In this document: positions 45,100-57,371 of the stretch, piece by piece
Layout of the letters: each line of letters begins with the position of its first letter
How positions within the stretch are numbered: the stretch's first letter is position 1
Assembly (NCBI GenBank): GCA_002104985.1
Contig: MCGO01000128.1
Location: 1-64,000 of the forward strand
DNA from: Rhizoclosmatium globosum
Lineage: Eukaryota; Chytridiomycota; Chytridiomycetes; Chytridiales; Chytriomycetaceae
Direction: 5' to 3'
Length of the DNA: 64,000 bases
Translations under genes and position numbers: made by a program
The notes under the pieces: model-generated
Seen by the model: the letters and a program-made list of their open reading frames with translations, nothing else
What the model was told of the DNA's origin: nothing
The model's database searches: none

Positions 45100-47579
45100 T
45101 TATAAAATGTCAAAATGCTTTTGGATACTGCTCATCAATGATCCATGCGTAATAACGGCTGAAGCTGTGATAGGTCGTTGGTTTCTCCAGTGCACCAACT
45201 TGACCAAGTCACTACCACGAAGTGAGAAGTAAAACCACATAGTTGCAACTTTCAGAGATTCCTTCGCTCGCCAACAAGTTCCAGAATTTTGACACAATTG
45301 CCGGGGACACTCACTCAAATACTCGGTGCTTTCGTGACAGATTGGAAGTGGTTGAGCCAGGTTGTACCAACAGAGAGCAAGTCCTCGTTTTGCGCCACGA
45401 TGCCCTTGTAATGCAGCTAAGTGAAAGAACTTGATAGCTTGGTCAAGATTCTTATCAAAAAAGACGCCTCGATAGTGAAGTTCACCCAATTTGTGCTGAG
45501 CTTCACTTTTTCCTTTATGCGCGGACAGTGTAAAGTATTTGACAGCAGCTTCGATTTTGTTTTCATTCATGAACCAAATGCCCAATTGATACTGAGCTGA
45601 TTCGTTTGATTGTTTGGCGGACAACTCAAGCCACTTTACTGCCTCTTTCAAGTCTTTTTGGACACCATGGCCGTTGTAATAGCACATTCCCAGCCAATAC
45701 TGGGCGAAATCGTTTCCTTGAGTTGCAGACATATGAAACCACTTGAAAGCATCGAGTAGGTCCTTTTTGACCCACGTCCTTTATAATAACACATCCCAAA
45801 TCGGTATTGCGCCATAGCATTCCTTTCTCAGCTGATACGCGAAAGTATTTTGCAGCCGTTGCAAAATCGTTTTCAATACAAGAACACAGTCCCAAATAGT
45901 ACAGCGATTCAGAGTTTCTCGACAATTGAAACCATTTTCGCGCTAATTCCAATTGTTTTCCACGTCAAGCTATTGAAGAAACACACACCCATCTGGTAAC
46001 GAGCTTCAGTGTGTCCTTTGTCGGACGCTTGACGGAACCATTTCACTGCTTCAATGAAGTTTGCTTGAACACCAATACCATTCAAATGACACATTCCCAA
46101 CTGATACTGCGCGTCCTCGTTACCTTGACTAGATGACAACGTTAACAATCGAAAAGCCTCTACTTCATTCTCTCAATTCCCAAACCATTAAGACAACACA
46201 TACCCAGCCTATACTGGGCCCCTGAATGTCCGTTCTTCACAGACAAGCGGAGCCATTTCACAGCTTCCACAATATTTACAGAATCTAGGTGACAAATCCC
46301 CAAATAATACTGTGCATCAGCGTTTCCTTGTTTCGCAATGAGATGAAACACATTGATGGCTTCACGTAAATTCTTGGTAACGCCTTTACCGAGGTAATAG
46401 CATAAACCCAGTTGCAGTTGTGCGGCAACGTTAGCATGATTAACGGGTCCAGAATCAAATTCGTTTTGAACTGGGATGTTTTCTTTCACATGTAGAATAT
46501 GGATTTCTTCAGAAGAGGGGTCTTTTGTAGATTGAATTTGACTGAAACGTGATCCGTCATTATTTTCGCGTACAGGTGCCGTTGAGAAATCACCTTCGCG
46601 TACAAACGTTAGTCCAGCGTTATCAACACTATAGTGTGGAGGTACTCTTACCTTCACCACTTTGGGGCATAGACAGCGTTTCCAATGTGTTCACGATTTC
46701 ATCAAAGCCAGGTCGAATTGATGGATTTTGATCCCAACACTTTTCAATCAACCTCCATAATCCATCTGACATTGTGTCAGCTGGAGGGTCATGGCAACGA
46801 GCACCCGTTCTGTACGGCCTCTGACGGTTTATGATCCAATTTATAACGGTTTGTGGTTCGTTCGCGCTTTCTTCGCCAATGAAGGGACGGTGCCTCGTTA
46901 ACACTTCGTAAGCTGTCATTGCCCAGCTGTACACATCGTATTTCGGTGTTGCTATGTACCCTCGCTGATGAGATTCCGGTGGCGAGAAGAGATATGCACC
47001 TCGTGTGGGATCTCTCGATGCTGCATAGCTATAGTTTGCATGGAACCGACTCATTCCGAAATCAGAGATACAAGCCTTTCCTTTGCCATCTAGAAATAGG
47101 ATTTAGGTAAGTCGATTTGATCTGTTGAAACAGATGTAATGTACTCTACCGAGTAAGACATTATCCGGCTTCAGATCGCGATGGATGACTGGTGGGTTTC
47201 TTGAATGCAGGTATTTGAAAGCATAGGCAATATTGAGGAGCCACTTGGTACGCTCCTCCTGAGTTGGAACAGGACTTAATCGCAATCGTTCATCCAAAGT
47301 CATTTCGAGGCGATCAACTACGAGCATAGGCTGCCCCATCTCTGTCCTTGCGATGCCCCATAGCGTGACAATGTTGGGATGTCGTAGGGAGTGCCATATG
47401 ACTGCTTCTTGGATGTCCCTGATGAGTTCGCTTGAAACAGCCTGGATTCTCGTGAATGTTTTGATGGCGACATCTGTTGTTTCGTATTTGCCTGCGTAGA
47501 CGGTACCATAGCAGCCGCGGCCGAGAACTTTGGATGTTATTGTGATGTGGATCTCAGGGACTTGGTATGCTACATCCAT
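45100..47579 (-). pseudogene. TKL kinase with Sel1 repeats; Sel1 part broken by frameshifts
   Basis: Minus-strand exons 47579-47150, 47089-46652 and 46592 downward. The kinase domain is complete: GRGCYGTVYAG, VAIK, HRDLKPDN, DFGMSRF, FSPPES and KCWDQNPSIRP. A linker leads into about eight Sel1 repeats (AQLQLGLCYYLGKGV, AQYYLGICHL, AQYRLGMCCLNGLG, AQYQLGMCHLNGIGV, AQYWLGMCYYNGHGV and others). The Sel1 homology changes frame near 46160, 45960, 45815 and 45770, with no intron signals. None of these sites is a long homopolymer, so decay is more likely than base-calling error. If translated as is, it would end at about 46160 with roughly three Sel1 units. Closest relative in the window: the split kinase at 1835-5806. 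Confidence 0.7.
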
Positions 47580-47887
47580 TTTCGTTAAATAAATAAATAA
47601 ATCTCGTGGAATGATTTCAATTTCTTGAAGTTAATTGCCGTCAGTGATGTTATGGTTCCTTGCCTAGAATGAATTCAGTTCACACAATGTTTTCGCTGTT
47701 ACGCGTATCAAGTATTGAAAATGACGCGTCAATACTCGCACTTTATTGATCCAAGTGGTACAGTGTCTCTTTTTCCCCCTTAATCCTTAACTAGGCAAAC
47801 CACTAAATTGACGCCTGGTTTTCCTTTTCTCTCCAAAAAACTCACCTCAACAGCCATCGACCGATTCTCCAACTAGCTCCTACTCGA
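47580..47887. promoter_or_regulatory. Shared divergent promoter region
   Basis: These 308 nt separate the starts of the minus-strand kinase and the plus-strand fusion gene, so both promoters must lie here. A CT-rich stretch occurs at ~47770-47850 on the plus-strand side. No specific motif can be assigned by eye. Confidence 0.4.
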
Positions 47888-50800
47888 ATGATCGGCACTG
47901 TGAACACGCAGCCGGCAGCCGAAGAAGGGTTCATTAAGCAGCAGGTTCAGTAGATCCCCGCGCACTCAAAGCAACGCACTCACCACCCAGGCCCAGGTCC
48001 TCGCATTTACCGATCGCAGACAGTTGTTTGTCGCAGTGCACACGTTGGATGCCGCTGATCCGCGTGTCCTGGCGAGCAAGCAAAGCCTCGATCGCATCTT
48101 CAACTACCTCGACTCGTCGCTGGCGGATGTGACTGTCGTTGAACTCAAGTCGAGAATGAATGCGGACACTCTCACATTCACATTGAATCCTGGCATGGAT
48201 CAAGATGCCGTCCAAATCTTGTAAGTCACGTGACACGTTGAAGGTGTAGTTCAAGATGGTGCAAACATTCATAGGCATCTCGCCGACACCTTCTCGGGCT
48301 TTCTTCCCCAGGAGTTTGAAGTATTTCAAAATCTTCGTGTCATGTGAGTCCTTATATTCACATTGTCTGAAACGTCTGTCTAATCTCCCAACAACAGCAA
48401 CATCTCACGCAGCAAGATTAATGGCTCGATTCCATCGTGGTCATTCAATCATCTAAACTTTCTGTAAGTGACGAAAAGACTTGAAAAGGTAACAGACTGG
48501 TCTAATTTAAACCGTTAGGAACCTTCCCTCGAATAACTTGAGCGGAAACCTGCCAGACTTCAGCAGAATGACGTCTCTCACGCATTTGTGAGTATTTTGA
48601 CTTTATCAAACGTGTTCAGGTTCTAACAGTATGTATGTCAGGAATCTGTCCAATAATGCACTCACAGGGACTATTGACGGCGTTTCGGTCCTGACTAATC
48701 TCGTTCACTTGTATGTTCAACATGCCATATCTAAGACATTAAAATTGTATACATCACAACAGAAATCTGAGCTACAACAAAATCACTGGTGGTGTTAAAC
48801 TTGAACACTTATCCAACACACTGGAAGTGATTGACCTGTCTCACAATAGCCTTGTGGGAAGCATTCCTGATCTTTCTTCACTGGGAAAACTCAGAGATTT
48901 GTTAGTATTTCGTTAGAGATGCTCGAGAGTTGACCTTTCCATAACTCCATAACAGGAGCCTCAACAATAACAAACTCAATGGACCGTTTCCAATCCTTCC
49001 AACGTCTGTCCTAAAAGTGTACGTTTTTTGTTATTGTTTCTTCCAGAGTGTTATTGACTGAAGCGCAGGTGGCTTCAATTCAATGCTTTAGACGGGTCCC
49101 TCCCAGATTTCGTCAATTTCAACAACCTTCAGGAATTGTGAGTTCGCGAATCTTTACAACGAAACGTTGTCTAATAGTTTCTAACATGAAGGTGTCTGAA
49201 TAATAATCGGTTTGGTGGGCTCCTTAACCTGAAATTTCCGAAGGATGTCGCGGTTCTGTAAGTAACGCGGAAATGCCAACTGGTGTATTTACAGATTTTG
49301 CATTGAAGGGATCTCTATGGAAACCAATTTAAGGCCCGGTTCGATCCGACTGTCACTTTACAGCCATATAAACTTGCTTATGTGAGTGAACATCAGTCTA
49401 GTTTTCATTTCGACTTAGCTGTGTTCACAATTCAGGCTCACTTTGACGAAAGTACTCCAAAGCATCTACTTTCAAAATCAAACGGATTCTTGCCAGCAAA
49501 CTTGGTATCCACTATGAACCCACCCATTCACGGCATCACGGGTATCGACCGTTGGACTGACATCGTTAGGCGTTTGCCTGACTTGTTGAAAGAACCTATG
49601 ACTCTTCGAACTGAAATTGGCCAGTTACCATCTCTCGTTGACTTCTTGAATATTCATACCAATGTCTACTCGTTACTCCGGGTTTCTTGCATGGCATCAA
49701 ACCTCTGCCATGTCTATTTCTATCATGGAAATCCTGGAAAGCTGCAACCACCCGCGAGCATCAAAAAGACGTGGCTTCGAGCGCGAGAACTTTTGGGTTG
49801 GACAGTGGAAGCAGTCGAAAACCTCCCAACCGCTAATGCACCGTACTTATCGTATATTGACTTTATTGTTGTCAACTTCAAGTTCAAAGTTCAAGTCCCA
49901 GACACAATGAAACCGCTTGAGGTACTCAAAAACCCAAGGAACCTTCGCGTGTACGTTCCAACGGCTCCTTGCCTTCCATCGCCCCAAGTACCAAACGCTG
50001 TTGAAGCGTCTAGCCCAGAAGACATGTTTTACATGGTGCAGCTCAGTATGCTCGCTGCGATGGCGGCTCTCCCATTCCTTCTCGCTGATTTGCAACGGTT
50101 GGCTCCTGATATGCTTTCTCCAAACCCTGCAAAACAGGCCGAAGCTTTTAAACACATTGCGAGATCGCTCAAAACTGTCTTGGATATTGTTCGCAAAGTC
50201 ACAGAGACTTTCGAACTCATTACAATGCACGAAGGAACTTCCGACCATGTATCGTCTCTCTTCTTTGGTCGAATGTTCGCCAGCACTGCGATCTTGGCTC
50301 CATTTGTGCGAAACCCTGAAACAGGGCAGTACGACAAGCCCCGAACTACTAGTGGTAACGGAATCTTGACTCCAGGCCCAGGTGGCCAAGCATCGCCATT
50401 CTTCTGTCTAATGGACTACTTTTTGAACCGCAAGAGCTACAATACCCACTTGGGACATCACACAGACCTGCATCTCAACAGCTACCCAGCCAATTGGAGA
50501 AATTTCTTGAAGGCGCTTCGTTCTCCACATATTAACGGATTCTACCACTTTGATGAATACTTGAGAGTTCTTGACGCTACTATTCCCGCGCATTTCCAAG
50601 TTCTCGATCTGTTCAACTCGATTTTGGAGTCCTATGCTGGCGAATCTGGATTTTTGGGTCGTCACTTGCTGAAGCTGCATGGTTATCTTACTGGAATGTT
50701 CCGTACGGGTCGTGAGGGGACTATTGGTGATGCGAAGGCCGGTTCCGTTTTGAACCGCACTGAAGATATGCTGTACTCTATGATTGAAACATCTCGCCTC

Positions 50801-53287
50801 GAGAGATTTGAGTATATGCTCCCAATGTTTGGTCGTTCTGCTGAAGTCAGGCTTATTGATGAAGTTGGTTCTGGTTCGGGAGTGTGGAACATTCAATTGG
50901 AGGCACCGTTGCGGTGTCATGATAATCCCCACAGTGGTGGTCATATTATGGTCACTCCAAAGAATGTGGAACTGCCACTCTTGGAAAGATTGACGTCAAT
51001 CGCTGGAACTAACCAAATTGTTCAAAAGCTCTGTCAAAGTGTCGAATGGAAACGGCATTTGGAAATGCGACGGGCTGAAGGTACTCTTCAATCTATTCTG
51101 ACATTCGGAGACTGCCGAGCTCTGTTGGAGAAGGCGCAGGAATCTGATGAGATTCTTTTAAAGTTTCTTTCCAAGGTGGTACCGCTGAGACCGCGAACAT
51201 ACTCTTTGGCGAGAGCAACGCCACGTCTCAGTATGGTCATTAGAAAGCAAGAGCATGGCGTGGCTTACAAAATGTTTCAAGAAATGAGCCAAAATGTCCT
51301 CGGTTCAGTACCTGTCGCATTCCCCACCACACCTTTGCGTTTGCTTCCAGATGTATTTTCTCCTGGCCTTCCTCCACTGGTTATTTTCGCAGCAGGAACA
51401 GGAATTTCTCCCTTCGCCGACATCATTGGAGACTATCGCGGAAGCCGTGACATTCTTTTTGTTTGGTTGTCAAACACTTGCAGAACTCAAGCCGACTCTC
51501 TTGGAGCGCGTCTGGGAAACACTGCAAGAGGTCTTGGAGGCTCCAACTTTCAGTCACTGGTTGTTTGCACAGCTCGACATCACGAACCAGTTGTCACAGA
51601 GTCAGACGTGAGGTTTGAACAGTTCCATGTGAGAGACTCTTCTCGTATCGGTCGTATGGAGCGAGTTTTCAATGAAGCTCGATCTTGTAACATCCACCGT
51701 TTGAGAGAGCTGAACGCTCGCGGTTGCGACTACCGAGTTTGTGGCTCTTCGGGATTTGTCGCTGATATTATTTCATTTGTTGATACTCACGTGGTATCTC
51801 CTGCAGGAGGAGATATGAAAACCTTGGTTGGACGTGGGAGACTTCAAGTCGAAGCGTTTTATGACCCTGTTCCAAGAACTTTGCCATCGATTCAAGCGAG
51901 AGATGTCTTGATGTCTGTCTTGAATGAGGGTCAAGCTCCAATGATGGTAATCAACGGAGAGGTTTACAGCATCACCAAGCAAATCGAGGCGCTTCATCCT
52001 GGAGGAGGTCTTATCTTCGGCTTCTATCATGGAACTGACGGATCCAAGCCGTTCAATCAGATCAAACACAACTTGAACGACGGTGTTATGGGACTTGCTC
52101 AAACTTGCCACATTGGCCATCTGGCGCCGCCAGCTAATAACGAAGTATTGCAGAATTGTTGGGGCGTTGCTGAAATTCGAAATGCAATTCGCATCGAGTA
52201 CCGGTTGCATGCGTCGCTGCGAGAAATTGGTGTCGAGGACAACACAGCAACATCAATTCATGTCGTTGAAGCCTACAAAAGCTATAACCGTTTCATGAAC
52301 GTTCACCTCCCAAACCTGAAGTCTTTGTTCCCAGATATTTGCCAGAGGTTGGTTGCTTCTAACGAAGCTCAATTCTCGTTCACCATCAAAGCTCAAACTG
52401 TCTTTGAGAGTTTTGAAAGGCGAACTGAAGTTCAAGACTGTGTGTTTAGGTTCTTGGACGGTTTACTGGAAGAATGTGCAGCCCTCTTAGTTCCTGTTGC
52501 ACTTGTACCACTTGTCCCAACACCTTCCCCAGCACCAGTCCCAGCACCAGTCCCAGCACCAGTTCCAGCACCAGTTCCAGCACCAGTCCCAGGAGGCATG
52601 AGTTACAGACAACGCCAATTCCAGCTTGGCCTCGATTACGAACAAGCTAACGACATTCCCGACGCCATTAACGCGTTTCGCAATTCCGCAGAGCAAGGAC
52701 ATGCAGAAGCTCAGAACAAACTGGGCATAATTTACGAAGAAGGTCGCGGCGGCATAGCTGCGAATTATGCTGAGGCGTTCATGTGGTTCAATTTGTCCGC
52801 AGCACAAGGAAATGGATTTGGTCAATATCGCCTCGGAATGTGTTATAAGAATGGACATGGTGTCCAACAGAGCTTCACCCAAGCCTTTTTGAATTTCCAA
52901 AATTCAGCGCAAGGAGGAAACCCGTTCGGACAATATCGACTGGGTCTTTGCTACGAAAAGGGAGAAGGAGTTGAAATGAATCTAGAGGAGGCGGCAGCGT
53001 GGTTTCATCGTTCCGCCATTCAAGAAAATTCAGATGCCCAAGTGCGATTAGGCTTCTGCTATCAACGTGGTCAAGGTGTTGCTCAAAGTTACGAATCAGC
53101 TGTTGAATGGTACCGAAGTGCTGCTGAGCAAGAGCATTCCTGGGCTCAACATCAACTTGGCTACTGTTATGAAAAGGGGCGTGGAGTGCAGCAAAGTCGG
53201 ACAGAGGCTCTAAATTGGTATGGAAAGTCTGCAGCGAAAGGAAATGCTGCAGGAAAGGAAGCGCTTGCGCGGTTAATTCAAGTTTAA
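47888..53287 (+). CDS. LRR - IDO/PrnB-like haem dioxygenase - FAD/NAD(P) reductase - cytochrome b5 - Sel1 fusion
   Basis: The gene starts at ATG 47888 (no signal peptide). Roughly ten short exons encode LRRs (DLSHNSLVGSIPDL, NLSNNALTGTIDG), most with the same phase-2 boundary. A consensus intron (49382-49435) joins them to a long exon ending at 53287; total about 1,600 residues. Domains: IDO/PrnB (DUF1864)-like haem domain (RWTDIVRRLPDLL; probable proximal His in GRHLLKLHGYL, ~50663; FRTGREGT). A P450-reductase-like FAD/NAD(P) module follows (GGHIMVTPKN, RPRTYSLA, FAAGTGISPF, CGSSGF). Cytochrome b5 has the two haem His (HPGGG and IKH) exactly 24 residues apart. A PAPVPAPV linker and about five Sel1 repeats end it. 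No flavodoxin domain is present. Predicted: NAD(P)H to FAD to b5 to haem oxygenase, in the cytosol. Substrate (tryptophan-like?) unknown. Confidence 0.82.
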
Positions 53288-53801
53288 AATAAATGAATTC
53301 TTGAATCAACATGGGAAAATGTATGGATTTCGATGAACAACAAGAACTAACTATCTGCGACGTATAATCCGCGTAACAGTTTGAGAAAACTTCAGAACAA
53401 ACTGGTCCTGGAACTGGGGAAACATTTTTGGTGGAATTGATCCCGTAAATGTGTTGTTGGAAACATCACTGGGCGAATCGTAATTTAGGATAAACCGTTA
53501 AGTGACATATGCCTTATAAGTAAATAACCTTCGCTTGGTGATTTGAAGCTTGAAATTATTATTCGATAGGAGTTAAATTGGAAGTGAAAAAACTTATTGC
53601 TCCACCCATCTCCAGTCAAAAAGGATGCAGTCTATCAACTTATACTGCAAGGAGACTTTCAGGTACTATAGGCAAGGCAAAGATCATCCACGGAAACAGA
53701 CTATTAAATTATCAGAGTAATTAATTTCTCTTTTTCTTCTTTATTTTTTGTTTCTTTCCTTCTCCTTCCTTTCTTCTCTTATTATTTGTTTGAAATCAAG
53801 G
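53288..53801. other. Intergenic, probable promoter of the carrier gene
   Basis: These 514 nt hold no gene I can support. A long CT-rich run (53726-53790, ttctctttttcttctttattt) just before the carrier start is typical of fungal core promoters. Confidence 0.45.
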
Positions 53802-54954
53802 ATGGAAAAGGAGAAGCGACACATTACCAAACTTCAGAATGCGGCATCAGGTGCGCTTGCCGGAGTCATTTCCCGACTTGTTATTGCACCATTAGACGTT
53901 GTCAAGGTATTGCTCCTTCAATTGTGATACAGTTAACTGACGTAAACGAACAGATTCGCTTCCAACTCCAAACAACCTCGCCTTCAGTCAAGCCAAAGTA
54001 CCGAGGAATCACCCAATCGCTGATACTTATTGCGCGGGAAGAAGGCCTACGAGCCCTGTGGAAGGGAAACTGGCCTGCAGAGTATCGTGAGTTGGATCGC
54101 CCTTTTGTCTTTGAAGTTGGATGCCTGTTAACCTTCCCTCGTATCGCACAGTCTATTTAACCTATGGAGCTCTTCAGTTTCTCGTTTATCATGAAACAAT
54201 GCCGCTTCTCGCTTCCTCAACTTCATCGTTCCTCAACCCAACAGCTCAATCAGTTGTTGCTGGCGCTTTCGCTGGATCAATCGCCACACTTGGAACATAC
54301 CCATTAGATTTACTACGTACTCGGTTTGCTATGCAGGGCACTACGAAGGTGTATCAGTCGCTGATTGGGGCGTGTGGTGAAATTGGAAGGACAGAAGGGA
54401 TTCGCGGATTTTACAGAGGGGTGTGGCCTTCCATTCTTCAAATCGCACCGTATATGGGAATCATGTTTGGGACGCAGGGAGCTGTGGAAAAGTGGTTCGA
54501 AAGTATACAAGTGAGTCTAATAAGGTTTATTAGAATGATGCGGCGCTGATTCGTTTCTTCTCCCAGAGTCCCTATTGGATTCATGCATGGGATCATTTCT
54601 TAAGTGGAGGTGTAGCTGGAATTGTGAGTAAAACAGCTGTGATGCCCTTTGATGTTGTGAGGTGATGATCCTAGCTCTTTCAAACTATGCCTCTAATATC
54701 CAACGAACAATAGAAAGCGACTGCAGGTTCAGGGTCCCTCCAGAACACTATATGTACTCTCCGATATTCCTCACTATGCCAACAGTGGCTTCTTGGCGTG
54801 TGCCCGACAGATTATTGCTCAGGAGGGAGTTCATGCATTGTATAAGGGATTATGGGTTGGTCTCATCAAAACGGCACCATCGTCAGCCATTACATTCTGG
54901 GTTGTTGCAGAATCGAGGAAGGCATTTGAAACTTACAACCTATCTCGAAAATAG
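53802..54954 (+). CDS. TPC1: Mitochondrial carrier, thiamine pyrophosphate type (Tpc1-like)
   Basis: Five exons (53802-53906, 53954-54086, 54152-54510, 54567-54661, 54714-54954) encode 310 residues, the standard carrier length. Three carrier repeats each show the PxD.[VL][KR]x[RK] signature: PLDVVKIRFQLQ, PLDLLRTRFAMQ and PFDVVRKRLQVQ. Each has a second-half helix motif (EGLRALWKGNWPAEY, EGIRGFYRGVWPSILQIAPY, EGVHALYKGLWVGLIKTAP). YLTYGALQFLVY and the spacing fit the Tpc1/SLC25A19 group that imports thiamine pyrophosphate into mitochondria. Substrate assignment within the SLC25 family is moderately secure. It acts in the inner mitochondrial membrane. Confidence 0.87.
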
Positions 54955-55062
54955 AAGGGTAGAAAATAATTGCTGCTAATAAACATCGTAATAAGAAAGA
55001 ATGCAAGTAGATGCTCATTGAAGGAGGGTGGCCTGATGTTCACAACCAAAAAAATACTTTAA

Positions 55063-57148
55063 ATGGCCATAACCACAAAGCAATTCGCTGAGGCTCTCCG
55101 AGAGCTCCATCCACAGGCCGAACTTGCACTTGTGCTTGCTATTGTCCTCGTTGTCTTCTATGGCGTGAATCGCTTCCTTGCGCTTTTCAAAGGGAAACCT
55201 TCGGGAACGTCAAAGGCGCATCTTGTCAATGTCCCCTTCCCAAAAGGTACCACCTCCTGAATCCAGTAAAATAAGCATGATCTAACGAACTGCGATAGAG
55301 TCGGACCCGTCTTGGAACACCGACAACATCCTCGCAACTTCGGCAATGAACATCAGAGACTCGGAGAACCCTTCCCAAATCAAATGCTGGGAACCAACCT
55401 CGGGCAGATACCTCTGCTCCCGTCCTGCATTCACAAAGGATCAAGTCAAGGAAGCTGTTGCTAAGGCCCGTCGTGCTCAACAAGATTTCAAAAACTCTTC
55501 ATGGCAACAGCGTAGAGACATCCTCACTACTCTGTTGGATTACTTGGTTCGTGAGCAGTCTGCAATCTGCAGGATCTCGGCTAGATGCTCTGGAAAGACT
55601 TGTACGTTGCAATACCATGCCCCATTTTATAAGCCGTTGTGCTACTGATATCCCTTTAATTGAACAGTCCTCGACGCCACGTTCGGTGAAATCATTCCAA
55701 CTGCCGAAAAGCTGCTCTGGACAATCCAATACGGTGAAGAAGCACTTGCCCCAGAACACAGAGTCTCCGGTACAATTTCCTTCCTTGCCGCCGCTCGCAT
55801 CGAATACGTTCCAGTCGGAGTCATGGGTCTCATTGTTTCCTGGAACTATCCAATCCACAACGTTATTTCTCCACTCACGTCTGCGATTATGGCTGGTAAC
55901 GCCTGTGTGATCAAGGTTTCTGAGTACTCTGGATGGGCAACTCCTTGGTTGCAGGAAGTTGTTGGAAAGGTGTTGGAAGTTCATGGAGTTTCGAGAGATT
56001 TGGTTACTTTTATTGACGGATTTGCTGATGCTGGTGAAGCTCTTGTTGAGACTGCCGACAAGGTAAAACACATTTGGTTTGTTTCTCTGTCTATCATACT
56101 CATAGATTTTATTTAAGATCACTTTTATCGGTTCTCCAGCCGTTGGAAAGCTTGTGATGCGTAAGGCCTCTGAGACTCTCACTCCAGTTGTCCTGGAACT
56201 TGGTGGAAAAGACGCCGCCATCGTCTTTAACGACTGTGAATACGAAAACATGCTGAAAATCACTATGCGTGGAGGTCTTCAAAACTGTGGACAGAACTGT
56301 GCCGGTCTCGAGCGAATGATTGTTCAAGACGGCATCTACGACCGCCTCGTTAAGGACGTTTCCGCTCTTGTTGGTGCCATTCGGTTGGGTAACCCCTTCG
56401 AAGAGAACATTGATTTGGGAGGTGTAACCATGAAGTCTCAACTCAAGATTGTTCAGGACTTGTTGGAGGATGCTGTTGCGAAGGGCGCTAAGGTCCAATG
56501 CGGAGGGAAGATTTACAAGGATCCAAAGTTCCCAAATGTAAGTGTCGTCATAAGTTTAACATCGTATCTAACGTTCGAACGCAGGGACAATTCTTTGAAC
56601 CTACCATTCTCACTGACATCACCCCTGACATGAGAATCCACCACGAAGAAGTCTTTGGCCCAATTATTCTCATTTACAAGTTCTCCACCACCGAGGAAGC
56701 CATCAAAATCATCAACAGCACCGAATTCGGACTTGGATCGTCCGTTTTCTCCCTCGACTACGCCAAAGCCGAATACGTTGCCAAGCGCATTAACGCTGGA
56801 TCATGTAACATCAACGGATGGGGTTTCTCATACTTATGCCAGTCGCTTCCATTCGGTGGTGTGAAGCACAGTGGATTTGACCGATTCGGAGGTGTCGAGG
56901 GTCTTCGTGGAAACTGTCACATTAAGGCTCTTACCACTGACAAGTTGGGACACTTGGGAATTCGTGCGCAAGTTCCACCTGTGTTGCATTTCCCGATCAA
57001 GAAGGAGGCTGTTGGTTTCCAGGCTGCTTTGATTGATATCTTGTATGGTGTTGGAATGTGGAATAAGGCTGTTGGTGTTACTCGTTTGTTGAAGAATGTG
57101 ATGGGTGTGCAAAGTGGAGACAGCGGCAAGAAGGTCAAGACTGCTTAA
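55063..57148 (+). CDS. Membrane-anchored aldehyde dehydrogenase (Msc7-like)
   Basis: Exons 55063-55246, 55299-55601, 55668-56062, 56118-56537 and 56585-57148 encode 621 residues. An N-terminal hydrophobic helix (LALVLAIVLVVFYGVNRFL) anchors the protein. The ALDH fold follows: VGVMGLIVSWNYPIHN, FIGSPAVGKLVM, the general-base strand PVVLELGGKDAAIV, the catalytic Cys in GQNCAGLERM, the cofactor Glu region HHEEVFGPI and the C-terminal PFGGVKHSGFDRFGG. Length and anchor match the fungal Msc7 / plant ALDH22-like group rather than cytosolic or mitochondrial ALDHs. It oxidises aldehydes to acids with NAD(P)+, probably at the ER membrane; the natural substrate is unknown. Confidence 0.9.
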
Positions 57149-57371
57149 GGCTGACAAAGTTAGAGTTTCTTTCCAATAGATTCAAAATAAAGAATCAATT
57201 GAGTTTCTGGTTTTTTGGTGTTGAGCAACAGAAAAACCATACTCTGGAAATCCGTATTTTTACCAAATGAACTACTATCAAAACGATACTCTACGTTAAA
57301 AACTCTTGATGCTATTTAACATTTCGTCACAGTAGTTCCGAAGGCCTTTGTCCACCGTAAATCACTTCACA

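Noticed and set aside
49436..50830. Haem domain as a cytochrome P450
   Set aside because: There is no P450 Cys-ligand loop or ExxR; the GRHLLKLHGYL/FRTGREGT pattern and N-terminal RWTDIVRRLPDLL fit the IDO/PrnB group better.
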